A stretch of 41,947 nucleotides of DNA from Candidatus Yanofskybacteria bacterium RIFCSPHIGHO2_01_FULL_44_24 (GTDB lineage Bacteria > Patescibacteriota > Minisyncoccia > 2-02-FULL-40-12 > GWA2-44-9): positions 1 through 41,947 of the forward strand of contig MGJK01000004.1 in the NCBI GenBank assembly GCA_001794215.1. The letters are read 5' to 3'. Positions 30,848-36,531 of this stretch are shown in pieces. The translations under genes were made by a program, and so were the position numbers. The notes under the pieces were generated by a model. The model did no database searches and was not told the DNA's origin. It was given only the letters and a program-made list of their open reading frames with translations. How positions within the stretch are numbered: the first letter of the stretch is position 1; every line of letters begins with the position of its first letter.

Positions 30848-31100
30848 GCCGTTGTAGCTCAGCTGGTAGAGCAACTCCATGGTAATTTAAATTGCCCACC
30901 GCTGAAGCGATTTGGCGGTGAATCCCGAATAACGGTTAAAGGCCCACTATGGGTTCAGACCGTCCCGCCTCAGGCGGGCGAACGACTGACAAGGGTCCGC
31001 CTCTGGCGGAAAGATACAGTCTAATCCCCACATAAGTTTTACGAAATTGGGGTGTAAATGAAGGAGTAGGTCGTCGGTTCAAATCCGACCAACGGCTCCA
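30848..31100 (+). tRNA. tRNA-Thr (anticodon GGU), split by a group I intron
   Basis: Exon 1 is 30848-30883 and exon 2 is 31061-31100. Joined, they give acceptor GCCGTTG/CAACGGC, D arm GCTC/GAGC, anticodon stem ACTCC/GGAGT with loop ATGGTAA, T arm GTCGG/CCGAC with TTCAAAT, discriminator T and encoded CCA, 76 nt in all. The intron sits directly after anticodon position 36. Confidence 0.93.
30884..31060 (+). ncRNA. Group I self-splicing intron, 177 nt
   Basis: P1 joins exon GGT and AATT to AATTGCC, with the required U-G pair at the 5' splice site; the intron ends in G. P2 is CACCGC/GCGGTG; P4 ACGGT/ACCGT; P5 GCCCA/TGGGT; P6 CCCGCC/GGCGGG; P7 GACTG/CAGTC; P8 CCGCC/GGCGG; P9 CCCC/GGGG. The S-type strand AAAGATACAGTCT carries the P7 3' half. 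No homing-endonuclease ORF is present, so it is a minimal intron. Confidence 0.92.
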
Positions 31101-31115
31101 GGATTGTTTAATACA

Positions 31116-31529
31116 ATGTTTGAAGGGTTCAAATTTAGAAAAGAAAAGCGGGTAGCTTCAGAAGAAGTAGTTGCTTGGAATCTCGAGAAATTACGTAAAG
31201 ATATGGTTGATTTATTAATGACAGAATCAATCGGAGGGAATGCCGGAGCGGTTGATGTTGATGGCAAAAAATACTCTTGCGGGGGAGCTAACGGTTATGC
31301 AAATTCGGAGACGGGAGAGATTATCGTCTTTGGCAATATTCAAGACATCCAGGATAAAAAAATACTCGAAAACAGCAGCAGCTTTACTCTGCGCGTGGCG
31401 CTTGATCGGCAAAGGGGATTTTTTAAGATAACCGAAATTTTATTCGGATCAGACCATATCTCTGGTGCAGGTCGTTTAGCTATCGAAGAAGCGGTGAAAA
31501 GATGGAATGATGAACGTCGACTTCTTTGA
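31116..31529 (+). CDS. Hypothetical protein, 137 aa
   Basis: No family recognised. The N-terminal part is helical and basic; the middle has Gly-rich turns (SIGGNAGAVDVDGKKYSCGGA) and strands, so an alpha-beta fold is likely. No signal or membrane segment. ATG at 31116, 16 nt after the tRNA CCA end, is preferred to TTG at 31104. It may share the tRNA transcript. A convergent terminator follows. Confidence 0.65.
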   Translation: MFEGFKFRKEKRVASEEVVAWNLEKLRKDMVDLLMTESIGGNAGAVDVDGKKYSCGGANGYANSETGEIIVFGNIQDIQDKKILENSSSFTLRVALDRQRGFFKITEILFGSDHISGAGRLAIEEAVKRWNDERRLL

Positions 31530-31586
31530 TCGCCGCAGAATCACCTCCCCTTACTTGCTTATGGAGACCTTTCTTTAGACTAATAA

Positions 31587-31609
31587 AACGCCCCCAGCTC
31601 GGGGGCGTT
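31587..31609. terminator. Terminator between convergent genes
   Basis: AACGCCCCC (31587-31595) and GGGGGCGTT (31601-31609) form a 9-bp perfect stem with loop AGCTC. A T-run on the minus strand (TTTTATTA) follows the stem. Confidence 0.85.
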
Positions 31610-32078
31610 AGTCTTTCACGTAATGTTCGGCGAGATATATTCTCGGTATGTTTAGGATGGTTGCCTGTTGATGTTCCCAGTTTGCACCGATTGATTTTTC
31701 CCAGCCCGGGAGAAAACAGAGCATACTTACCAGCCCTGTTCTGAATATTGGGGCGTAGAATTCATCCAAGAGCCTTAAGCCTTGGAGTCGGGGATCGGAC
31801 TTATATATTCTTTCCATGTCGCTCTCAAAAGGCATCTGACTGAAGATAAGCAGTCCACCCCCAGCCAATCGATCAATCGCTCTTTCGAAAATTTTTAGAT
31901 TTTCATTTCGCGATCCCTTTCCTCCTGTAGAAATTGGTCCGCAGACCATGGCCATGGGGATTCCGGGATTTTCGGCTTCTATCGATTCTATGATTCTTAG
32001 GGCGATCTCGAGAAGTTCGATATAGGTCTTAGCCGTTGATATATCTGCTAAGTCTTGAGCCGAGTAATATTTGGTCAA
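31608..32078 (-). CDS. DUF4406 / nucleoside 2-deoxyribosyltransferase-like protein
   Basis: 156 aa. The early motif MAMVCGPISTGGKGSRNENL fits the first strand and GP-T/S loop of the DUF4406/NDT fold, and the later FLPGWEKSIGANWEHQQA matches the diagnostic LPGW-x-x-S-x-GA-x-x-E segment with the catalytic-type Glu. Relatives hydrolyse or transfer nucleobases on nucleosides, but activity here is unknown. The TTG start is supported by AGGAG nine bases upstream and a good promoter. It is divergent from rpmG. Confidence 0.75.
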   Translation of the reverse strand: MTKYYSAQDLADISTAKTYIELLEIALRIIESIEAENPGIPMAMVCGPISTGGKGSRNENLKIFERAIDRLAGGGLLIFSQMPFESDMERIYKSDPRLQGLRLLDEFYAPIFRTGLVSMLCFLPGWEKSIGANWEHQQATILNIPRIYLAEHYVKD

Positions 32079-32115
32079 AATGTCCCGCTCCTATAAAGGT
32101 ACTGTTGTTGCCGTT

Positions 32116-32145
32116 ATTATATAGGTACGGCCCGATAAAAATCAA
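32116..32145 (-). promoter_or_regulatory. Promoter of the DUF4406-like gene
   Basis: Minus-strand TTGATT (32145-32140) and TATAAT (32121-32116) have 18-bp spacing. Confidence 0.7.
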
Positions 32146-32151
32146 GTACTA

Positions 32152-32180
32152 TTGTAAATTCAGGGCTTTTGGTGTAATAT
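32152..32180 (+). promoter_or_regulatory. Promoter of the rpmG transcript
   Basis: TTGTAA (32152-32157) and TAATAT (32175-32180) have 17-bp spacing. The start would be near 32187, ahead of the leader ORF. Confidence 0.7.
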
Positions 32181-32220
32181 ATTGGGGATATGTAAGATAA
32201 AAGAGAGAAGGAGGTTAACA

Positions 32221-32256
32221 ATGTCATCCGTCCTTGCTAAGTCTTTGGCGAGATGA
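32221..32256 (+). CDS. Leader peptide ORF upstream of rpmG, 11 codons
   Basis: The frame encodes MSSVLAKSLAR and has the best ribosome-binding site of the region: AAGGAGG at 32208-32214, six bases before the ATG. Its TGA lies at the base of the hairpin that hides the rpmG start codon. The frame is the same as rpmG, separated by two in-frame TGA codons. It has the layout of a translational attenuator. Whether the peptide itself matters is unknown. Confidence 0.6.
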   Translation: MSSVLAKSLAR

Positions 32257-32298
32257 CATATTTACAGTCAATCGCTTCGCTCTTGAGTAAATATGTCA
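32221..32298 (+). promoter_or_regulatory. Mutually exclusive hairpins over the rpmG start
   Basis: Strand 1 (ATGTCATC, 32221-32228) pairs with strand 2 (GATGACAT, 32252-32259); alternatively strand 2 (TGACATATTTAC, 32254-32265) pairs with strand 3 (GTAAATATGTCA, 32287-32298), which contains the rpmG ATG. All helices are perfect. A ribosome on the leader ORF would free strand 3. Confidence 0.7.
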
Positions 32299-32457
32299 CA
32301 AGATAATCTACTTAGATTAAAATGCACCACTTGTAAAAGGGCTAATTATTATACCTCCAAAAACAAGAAAAAAGTTGAGAGGAAGCTTGAATTTAAGAAA
32401 TTTTGCAAATGGTGCCATAAGCATACCCCTCATAAAGAGGCTCGTATGACGGGGTAA
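32293..32457 (+). CDS. rpmG: Ribosomal protein bL33
   Basis: 54 aa, of normal bL33 length, and below the length usually called automatically. The sequence starts MSQDNLLRLKCTTCKRANYY, with TSKNKK next, and carries CxxC at residues 11-14 and 38-41 (KWCHKHTPHKE), the zinc-binding C+ form. No Shine-Dalgarno site precedes its ATG, which lies within a perfect 12-bp helix. Translation therefore probably depends on the leader ORF at 32221. Confidence 0.92.
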   Translation: MSQDNLLRLKCTTCKRANYYTSKNKKKVERKLEFKKFCKWCHKHTPHKEARMTG

Positions 32458-32465
32458 GGTAGCTC

Positions 32466-32480
32466 TTCGACAAGCTCAGG
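32466..32480. repeat. Dispersed TTCGACAAGCTCAGG repeat
   Basis: Intergenic copy of the repeat seen inside tgt and rpiB, placed between rpmG and the long hairpin before tRNA-Trp. Confidence 0.75.
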
Positions 32481-32481
32481 A

Positions 32482-32525
32482 CATTTTGATAAAATCAGCC
32501 TTAGCGGGCTGATTTTATCAAAATG
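32482..32525. terminator. 19-bp perfect hairpin between rpmG and tRNA-Trp
   Basis: CATTTTGATAAAATCAGCC (32482-32500) pairs with 32507-32525 around TTAGCG. It has a terminator-like GGCTGATTTT descending arm for rpmG, and its last base is the first base of tRNA-Trp. Confidence 0.75.
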
Positions 32526-32595
32526 GGGGCATCGTTCAACGGTAGGACTCTGGTCTCCAAAACCAGGTATTCAGGTTCGAATCCTGATGCCCCCG
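32525..32595 (+). tRNA. tRNA-Trp (anticodon CCA)
   Basis: Acceptor GGGGGCA/TGCCCCC, D arm GTTC/GGAC, anticodon stem CTGGT/ACCAG with loop CTCCAAA, T arm TCAGG/CCTGA with TTCGAAT, discriminator G. CCA is not encoded. Confidence 0.92.
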
Positions 32596-32600
32596 CAGTC

Positions 32601-32629
32601 AAAATAACCTCATAAAACGGGGTTATTTT
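32601..32629 (+). terminator. Terminator after tRNA-Trp
   Basis: AAAATAACC (32601-32609) pairs with GGTTATTTT (32621-32629), followed by TGTGG. The region to 32760 holds further short hairpins (GTGGTC/GACCAC; CCTCTCC/GGAGAGG) and no clear gene. Confidence 0.75.
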
Positions 32630-32765
32630 TGTGGTCATACGACCACTGCTCCTCTTCGAGGTCCTCTCCGAGGGTTGTGGTCAGGGGAGAGGGAATTGAA
32701 CCTGGACTTCACTATAGATTGGTCTATATTGTACCTAGAACTTAATACAACTAAAGGAGATTGTC

Positions 32766-33284
32766 GTGGCACGTGCTGGTTCCAGTACACTTATTAAAAG
32801 AATTTCTGAACGAGAAAAATTTTTAAGAAAAGTAACGAGTTTTGTAGAGAAACTTGTTCAAGAAAAAGGTAGAGTTATAAGAAGAAGTCAGGGTTCAAGT
32901 AATACCCACGTTGTCGCGGAATTGCTTAATTTTGGAGATTTTTCTTTCAAGACCGATTGGGGTCAGACCATGTTTGGTGGTAATGACGTTGAAGTCTGGT
33001 ATCACCCTAATTCAAATTTTAAAGACAGAAAGCGGTTCAATCCAGTTTTTAGCGTTTATTATCAGTGCGCAAGGTTTGAAACAGATGATTGTAAAGTTAA
33101 CACTTTTGATGAGAATCTTACATGGCAGTCAGCATTCAACAAAATGATGAAGAATAAGAAAAAGATGTTGGCAGATATGAAGAAAAAGGAACGAGATACT
33201 AGGCGCAAGGATTTGTCCGAAGCGAAGAATCAAGATAAAACAGCCTTACTAAAAAAGCAGGCCGAGAAACTCGGAGTTGGATAG
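32766..33284 (+). CDS. Hypothetical protein, 172 aa
   Basis: No family recognised. A mixed N-terminal domain (to about residue 115) holds aromatic strands such as VVAELLNFGDFSF, VEVWYHPNS and NPVFSVYYQC; the C-terminal 55 residues form a highly charged, Lys-rich helix (NKKKMLADMKKKERDTRRKD) that may bind nucleic acid. The GTG start follows AAAGGAG. A terminator at 33295 closes it. Confidence 0.7.
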   Translation: MARAGSSTLIKRISEREKFLRKVTSFVEKLVQEKGRVIRRSQGSSNTHVVAELLNFGDFSFKTDWGQTMFGGNDVEVWYHPNSNFKDRKRFNPVFSVYYQCARFETDDCKVNTFDENLTWQSAFNKMMKNKKKMLADMKKKERDTRRKDLSEAKNQDKTALLKKQAEKLGVG

Positions 33285-33294
33285 ATTATGTAGA

Positions 33295-33320
33295 GCCGAC
33301 ATTCGTCGGCCTTTTGTTTT
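33295..33320 (+). terminator. Intrinsic terminator
   Basis: GCCGAC (33295-33300) and GTCGGC (33305-33310) with loop ATTC, followed by CTTTTGTTTT. Confidence 0.85.
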
Positions 33321-33402
33321 ATCTGACCAGAGAAGGTAAGTAAAATGAGCTACTATTACCCATAATCCAAGTTCTAACATCCTTCACGACCGTCCGCCTT
33401 CG

Positions 33403-33460
33403 CTACGCCGAAGTTCCGCAGAGCGGAACAGAGGCGAGATTCGGCATAGCTTCGGCGTGG
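33403..33460. repeat. Nested palindromic repeat
   Basis: CTACGCCGAAG (33403-33413) pairs with CTTCGGCGTGG (33450-33460), and inside it TTCCGC/GCGGAA (33414-33419, 33423-33428) forms a second hairpin. The stretch 33320-33642 has no intact gene: it holds this repeat, a GIY-YIG fragment and a promoter. Confidence 0.75.
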
Positions 33461-33483
33461 CAAAGTCCGCCGAATTTGAAATT

Positions 33484-33543
33484 ATGCACTACGTCTATAG
33501 CCTAAAATGTAAGGATAGTTTCTATGTTGGTTTTACGGTGTAG
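33484..33543 (+). pseudogene. GIY-YIG endonuclease N-terminal fragment
   Basis: The 19-codon frame MHYVYSLKCKDSFYVGFTV followed by TAG matches the start of small GIY-YIG (UvrC-like, UPF0213-type) nucleases, with YVY and YVG as the two signature strands. The rest of the domain is missing. It lies directly after the nested palindromic repeat and is probably a gene remnant. Confidence 0.65.
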
Positions 33544-33550
33544 CGACTAC

Positions 33551-33578
33551 TTGCCATATTGAATTGTTTTGTTATTAT
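33551..33578 (+). promoter_or_regulatory. Promoter of the metallophosphoesterase gene
   Basis: TTGCCA (33551-33556) and TATTAT (33573-33578) have 16-bp spacing. AAGGAG (33626-33631) lies 11 nt before the ATG. Confidence 0.55.
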
Positions 33579-33642
33579 AGTGCCAACGCACGTTGACAAT
33601 GGAAAGGACTTTCGATGATGCGAAAAAGGAGACGGTACTAAA

Positions 33643-35532
33643 ATGGCGAAGAAGAGCAAGTCGTTCTCCCGTAAAGTAGCTAAGGATAAAGATCAGGAAA
33701 AAACGCCGAAAGATGTCGCGAGAGCAAATCCGACGCAGGAGGTGGCTGTCGTGAAGACTCCAAATCCCGCGCCCTTAGAGGCGGTATTGGTGTTAAGCAA
33801 TACTCGCGTTCCTCATCATGACGAAAGAGCGTTGGAATTGGTTCTTATGCATGTTAAGGATTTGAAGCCGGCAAAAATTGTTTTTAACGGTGATATCATC
33901 GATTTTCACCGTAGATCGGAGATCGATCGTAATCCGGTGAGAATATTTAATGACGTCGAGATGCAGGCAATGCGTCGGGAGATCCGGACCCGGATTGAGA
34001 ATAATCAGGCCGTTGCCCTTGAAGAGGGCGATACGAAAAAGAAGATCACTTCCGAACGATTGGATAAGCTTATCCGCGAGGAGTCTCTTGAGCGGTCTCT
34101 AAAGGGAGAACTCGAGCTCTGCTTCAAGGTTATCAAGCGATTCAAGGATGCTCAGCCGGGAGTTGAACTTGTCTGGGTTTTTGGCTGTCAGGAACATTAT
34201 TTGTCCGCCTATCTTAAGAAGTATTTCCCGGCTTTGTTGCTTTTTTGGAATCAGTTTTTGAGAGAAAACAGCATTCAGAAGGTTTATAACGAAACAGTGA
34301 ATAACACCTATAATTACGGCCCATTGGTGATTGGCCATTGGCATCGAGGCGGAATCAATAGCCCTTCGGCATTCGTTGCCCACACTCTTATGGACTTGGA
34401 AGGCGTGTCCCTTATTCAGGGCCATACTAATCGCGGCGGATGGGTCTGTCGAACTGTTGAGGGTCCTCGCTTTGTCTCTGCTTATGAGAACTTCTCTTTG
34501 TGCAAGCGGCCAGTGGGCAAGAATTGGCAACTCGGGTATACGGTCGTATACCGTGAAAAAGACAGGAAGCGTTTCCAGGTCTTCCAGGTTCCGATTGCCA
34601 ACTACGGATTCTTCTGGGGCGAGAAGGAATACAGGCTTGATCCGACTCGGATCGGTAACTGGGAGAAGGCGGTTTCCATCAGCGATATCCATCGGCCCTA
34701 CGAAGATCCTGTTGCCATTGAGGCTACGTTCAGTTTTCTTAAGGAGTTTCAGCCCGACGTTATCTTTGTTAACGGTGACGTTAACGACTTTGAGGATATT
34801 TCTCGATTTGCTAAATCACCGATTGATTTTCTGACGGACGAAGATATCAAGGAGATCAATACGCTGATTGTTGATGACGGCAACAAAAAGTTCATCAAGC
34901 CCCGTCTTCAGAGGGAGTTTGAGAAGATTTATGAATTCTTCAAACGGCTGAGAGAAATATGCCCCAATGCCCGTATCATCTGGGTATTCGGTAACCATGA
35001 GTTCCGTCTTCAGGGCTACGTTGAACAAAATGCCGGTCAGCTGGCTGGCGTTCGCCGACCCGGAGGCAAGGAAGAGATTCTTTCCTTGGCCGAGATTACT
35101 CGCGTCAAAGAGTTCGGAGTCGAGGTCGTCTATAGCGGTCTTATCGAGAGCTCTACCTCTTATGGCGGCCTGCTCATCGGCCACTACTACAAGGTGTGCA
35201 ACAAGTCGGCATATACTGCCCGCAATCTGCTTCAGCAGAAGCATCGTTCCCTTTTACAGCCCCATGTCCATCGGATGGGGGCTCACTACAAGACCAGCCT
35301 TGATGGCAAGATGTTAGTTGCTATTGAACAGGGTTGTTTGTGCCGTCTGGATCCTCACTATATGCAGAATCCCAATTGGCAGCAGGGCTTTGCTGTCATC
35401 CATAAGAAAAAGGGCAGTGACAGATTCTATGTCCAGCCTATTCAGATCATTGAAGGCGCGTTCTTGTTCGGGGGTAAGAGATTCGGCCGTCCGAATGTTG
35501 ATAACCCCGCTAAGACTCCGGATCGTGCATAA
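33643..35532 (+). CDS. Tandem calcineurin-like metallophosphoesterase
   Basis: 629 aa made of two homologous units after a Lys-rich N-terminus (residues 1-40). Unit 1 (about 45-340): SNTRVPHHDE, FNGDIIDFH, WVFGCQEHYL, VIGHWHRGG, LIQGHTNRGG. Unit 2 (about 350-610): SISDIHRPYED, VNGDVNDFED, WVFGNHEFRL, LLIGHYYK, LQPHVHRMG. Unit 2 keeps the D-x-H, GD, GNHE and H-x-H metal ligands; unit 1 has lost D-x-H (N-x-R) and GNHE (GCQE) but keeps GD and GHTN. So unit 2 is probably catalytic and unit 1 structural or substrate-binding. The substrate (a phosphodiester) is unknown. Good ribosome-binding site, own promoter and terminator. Confidence 0.85.
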   Translation: MAKKSKSFSRKVAKDKDQEKTPKDVARANPTQEVAVVKTPNPAPLEAVLVLSNTRVPHHDERALELVLMHVKDLKPAKIVFNGDIIDFHRRSEIDRNPVRIFNDVEMQAMRREIRTRIENNQAVALEEGDTKKKITSERLDKLIREESLERSLKGELELCFKVIKRFKDAQPGVELVWVFGCQEHYLSAYLKKYFPALLLFWNQFLRENSIQKVYNETVNNTYNYGPLVIGHWHRGGINSPSAFVAHTLMDLEGVSLIQGHTNRGGWVCRTVEGPRFVSAYENFSLCKRPVGKNWQLGYTVVYREKDRKRFQVFQVPIANYGFFWGEKEYRLDPTRIGNWEKAVSISDIHRPYEDPVAIEATFSFLKEFQPDVIFVNGDVNDFEDISRFAKSPIDFLTDEDIKEINTLIVDDGNKKFIKPRLQREFEKIYEFFKRLREICPNARIIWVFGNHEFRLQGYVEQNAGQLAGVRRPGGKEEILSLAEITRVKEFGVEVVYSGLIESSTSYGGLLIGHYYKVCNKSAYTARNLLQQKHRSLLQPHVHRMGAHYKTSLDGKMLVAIEQGCLCRLDPHYMQNPNWQQGFAVIHKKKGSDRFYVQPIQIIEGAFLFGGKRFGRPNVDNPAKTPDRA

Positions 35533-35538
35533 GTTCAG

Positions 35539-35560
35539 CCCCCTTTATTAAGGGGGTTTT
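35539..35560. terminator. Terminator between convergent genes
   Basis: CCCCCTT (35539-35545) and AAGGGGG (35550-35556) with loop TATT, followed by TTTT. Confidence 0.85.
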
Positions 35561-35789
35561 AATATACTTCCACTTTCAGTTTTTTGACTCCTGATTGGCG
35601 TCGTGAGGTTTTACTTTGCTCTATGTTCCTCATGAGGCCTTCGATATCCTCGGTTTTATAGAGCCTATAATTGTTGGCCGGGTGTCGATAGGCGACTAAT
35701 TTGCCTTTTTGATCCCAGTTTCGTACCGTTAGGGGAGTAACACCCATTAGTTCCGACACTTCTTTTACTGTAAGAAATTTTTTGGGCAT
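35559..35789 (-). CDS. MerR-like / excisionase-type DNA-binding protein
   Basis: 76 aa. The winged helix of the MerR/helix_turn_helix_17 type covers residues 4-53: LTVKEVSELMGVTPLTVRNW, then a wing with YRHPANNYRLYKTEDI. No effector domain; the tail is basic. Such stand-alone domains serve as small repressors or excisionases. It is divergent from the PaaX-like gene across 37 bp, so it may regulate that gene. Confidence 0.85.
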   Translation of the reverse strand: MPKKFLTVKEVSELMGVTPLTVRNWDQKGKLVAYRHPANNYRLYKTEDIEGLMRNIEQSKTSRRQSGVKKLKVEVY

Positions 35790-35826
35790 GGTATATTAAT
35801 CTTAATAATTATATTCTCTTAGTCAA

Positions 35827-36354
35827 ATGAAAAATCTATCCGTAGCCAGAACTATACTTGCAATACTGTGGATGCACAAGGGGGGAACGATCAAATTTTT
35901 TCAACGCCATCCGTATTACGGGATATTTTGCAGGAATAAAAATAAAAAAACCTGCCTCTCTTCTTTAAGCAGACTGAAGAAGTCCGGTTTTATCAGTCCT
36001 AAGGGCCGTAGTTTCTTGCTGGCCCCCGAGGGGAAGGGGGATGCCTTGGCGGCCTTCATAAGCGCAGAAACCGAGCTGTACCGCGAGAAGATTAAGAAGT
36101 GGGACGGGAAGTGGCGAATGGTATTTTTTGATATCCCAGAGCATAAAAGAAGGCACAGGGACTATCTGCGCAAGGCCCTGAAACTCATCGGCTTTAAAGA
36201 ATTTCAAAGAAGCATTTGGATATATCCTTATCATGCTCCAGTCTTTCTAAAAGACCTTCTTTTCGGAGAAGACATCTCCGGTCATGTTCGTTTTGTTACC
36301 ACTGAACATATCGATAACGATCAGGATCTCAAAAATATTTTCGGACTCGTATAA
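35827..36354 (+). CDS. PaaX-type regulator with Cas2-like domain
   Basis: 175 aa. An N-terminal winged-helix-like segment (residues about 5-75, with SSLSRLKKSGFISPKGR) is followed by a ferredoxin-like Cas2/PaaX central domain: WRMVFFDIPEHKRRHRDYLR, then FKEFQRSIWIYPY and HVRFVTTEHID. The architecture fits the PaaX family rather than a true Cas2, and no CRISPR array or cas gene is nearby. A -10-like TATATT ends 11 nt before the ATG. It is divergent from a MerR-like gene. Confidence 0.8.
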   Translation: MKNLSVARTILAILWMHKGGTIKFFQRHPYYGIFCRNKNKKTCLSSLSRLKKSGFISPKGRSFLLAPEGKGDALAAFISAETELYREKIKKWDGKWRMVFFDIPEHKRRHRDYLRKALKLIGFKEFQRSIWIYPYHAPVFLKDLLFGEDISGHVRFVTTEHIDNDQDLKNIFGLV

Positions 36355-36361
36355 GGCAGAA

Positions 36362-36393
36362 TTCTAAATTATCCCGATCGTGATCATTTAGAA
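36362..36393. other. Inverted repeat after the PaaX-like gene
   Basis: TTCTAAAT (36362-36369) and ATTTAGAA (36386-36393) flank GATC-GT-GATC. Without a T-run it may be an operator or a weak terminator. Confidence 0.4.
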
Positions 36394-36433
36394 CAACCTT
36401 GTGGATATCTAATCATTGCCGTGATTCTTTTTT

Positions 36434-36442
36434 TGCTATAAT
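36434..36442 (+). promoter_or_regulatory. Extended -10 promoter of the ligase/TPR gene
   Basis: TGCTATAAT lies at 36434-36442, with TTGCCG 15 bp before the -10 box. The leader of about 83 nt holds a TTAAG/CTTAA stem. Confidence 0.6.
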
Positions 36443-36531
36443 TAATTTGTATTTGAATAATGCTTTTAGTCTTTGCACTTGATAGCCTATGAGCAATTAA
36501 GTTTCGAAGCTTAACGGCAGTTCATTCTAAA

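Noticed and set aside
32221..32298. Ribosome hopping (T4 gene 60 type) over the rpmG insert
   Set aside because: The leader has no matched take-off and landing codons around a stop, and rpmG has its own ATG, so coupled reinitiation is simpler.
32221..32298. UGA recoding as in Gracilibacteria, which would join the leader and rpmG
   Set aside because: UGA ends many genes here, for example corA, the sigma factor and the 419-aa gene.
32663..32712. tRNA-like T loop (GGTTCAATTCC) and CCA on the minus strand
   Set aside because: The T stem does not pair and there is no matching acceptor or anticodon arm; at most a decayed remnant.
35827..36354. Possible Cas2 and thus a CRISPR locus
   Set aside because: The Cas2-like fold is the central domain of the PaaX family. 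No repeats with regular spacers and no cas genes are present.
36434..36531. Possible fourth copy of the family B leader before the ligase/TPR gene
   Set aside because: Some words (CTTTTAG, CGGCAG) are similar, but the conserved blocks and helices are not preserved.
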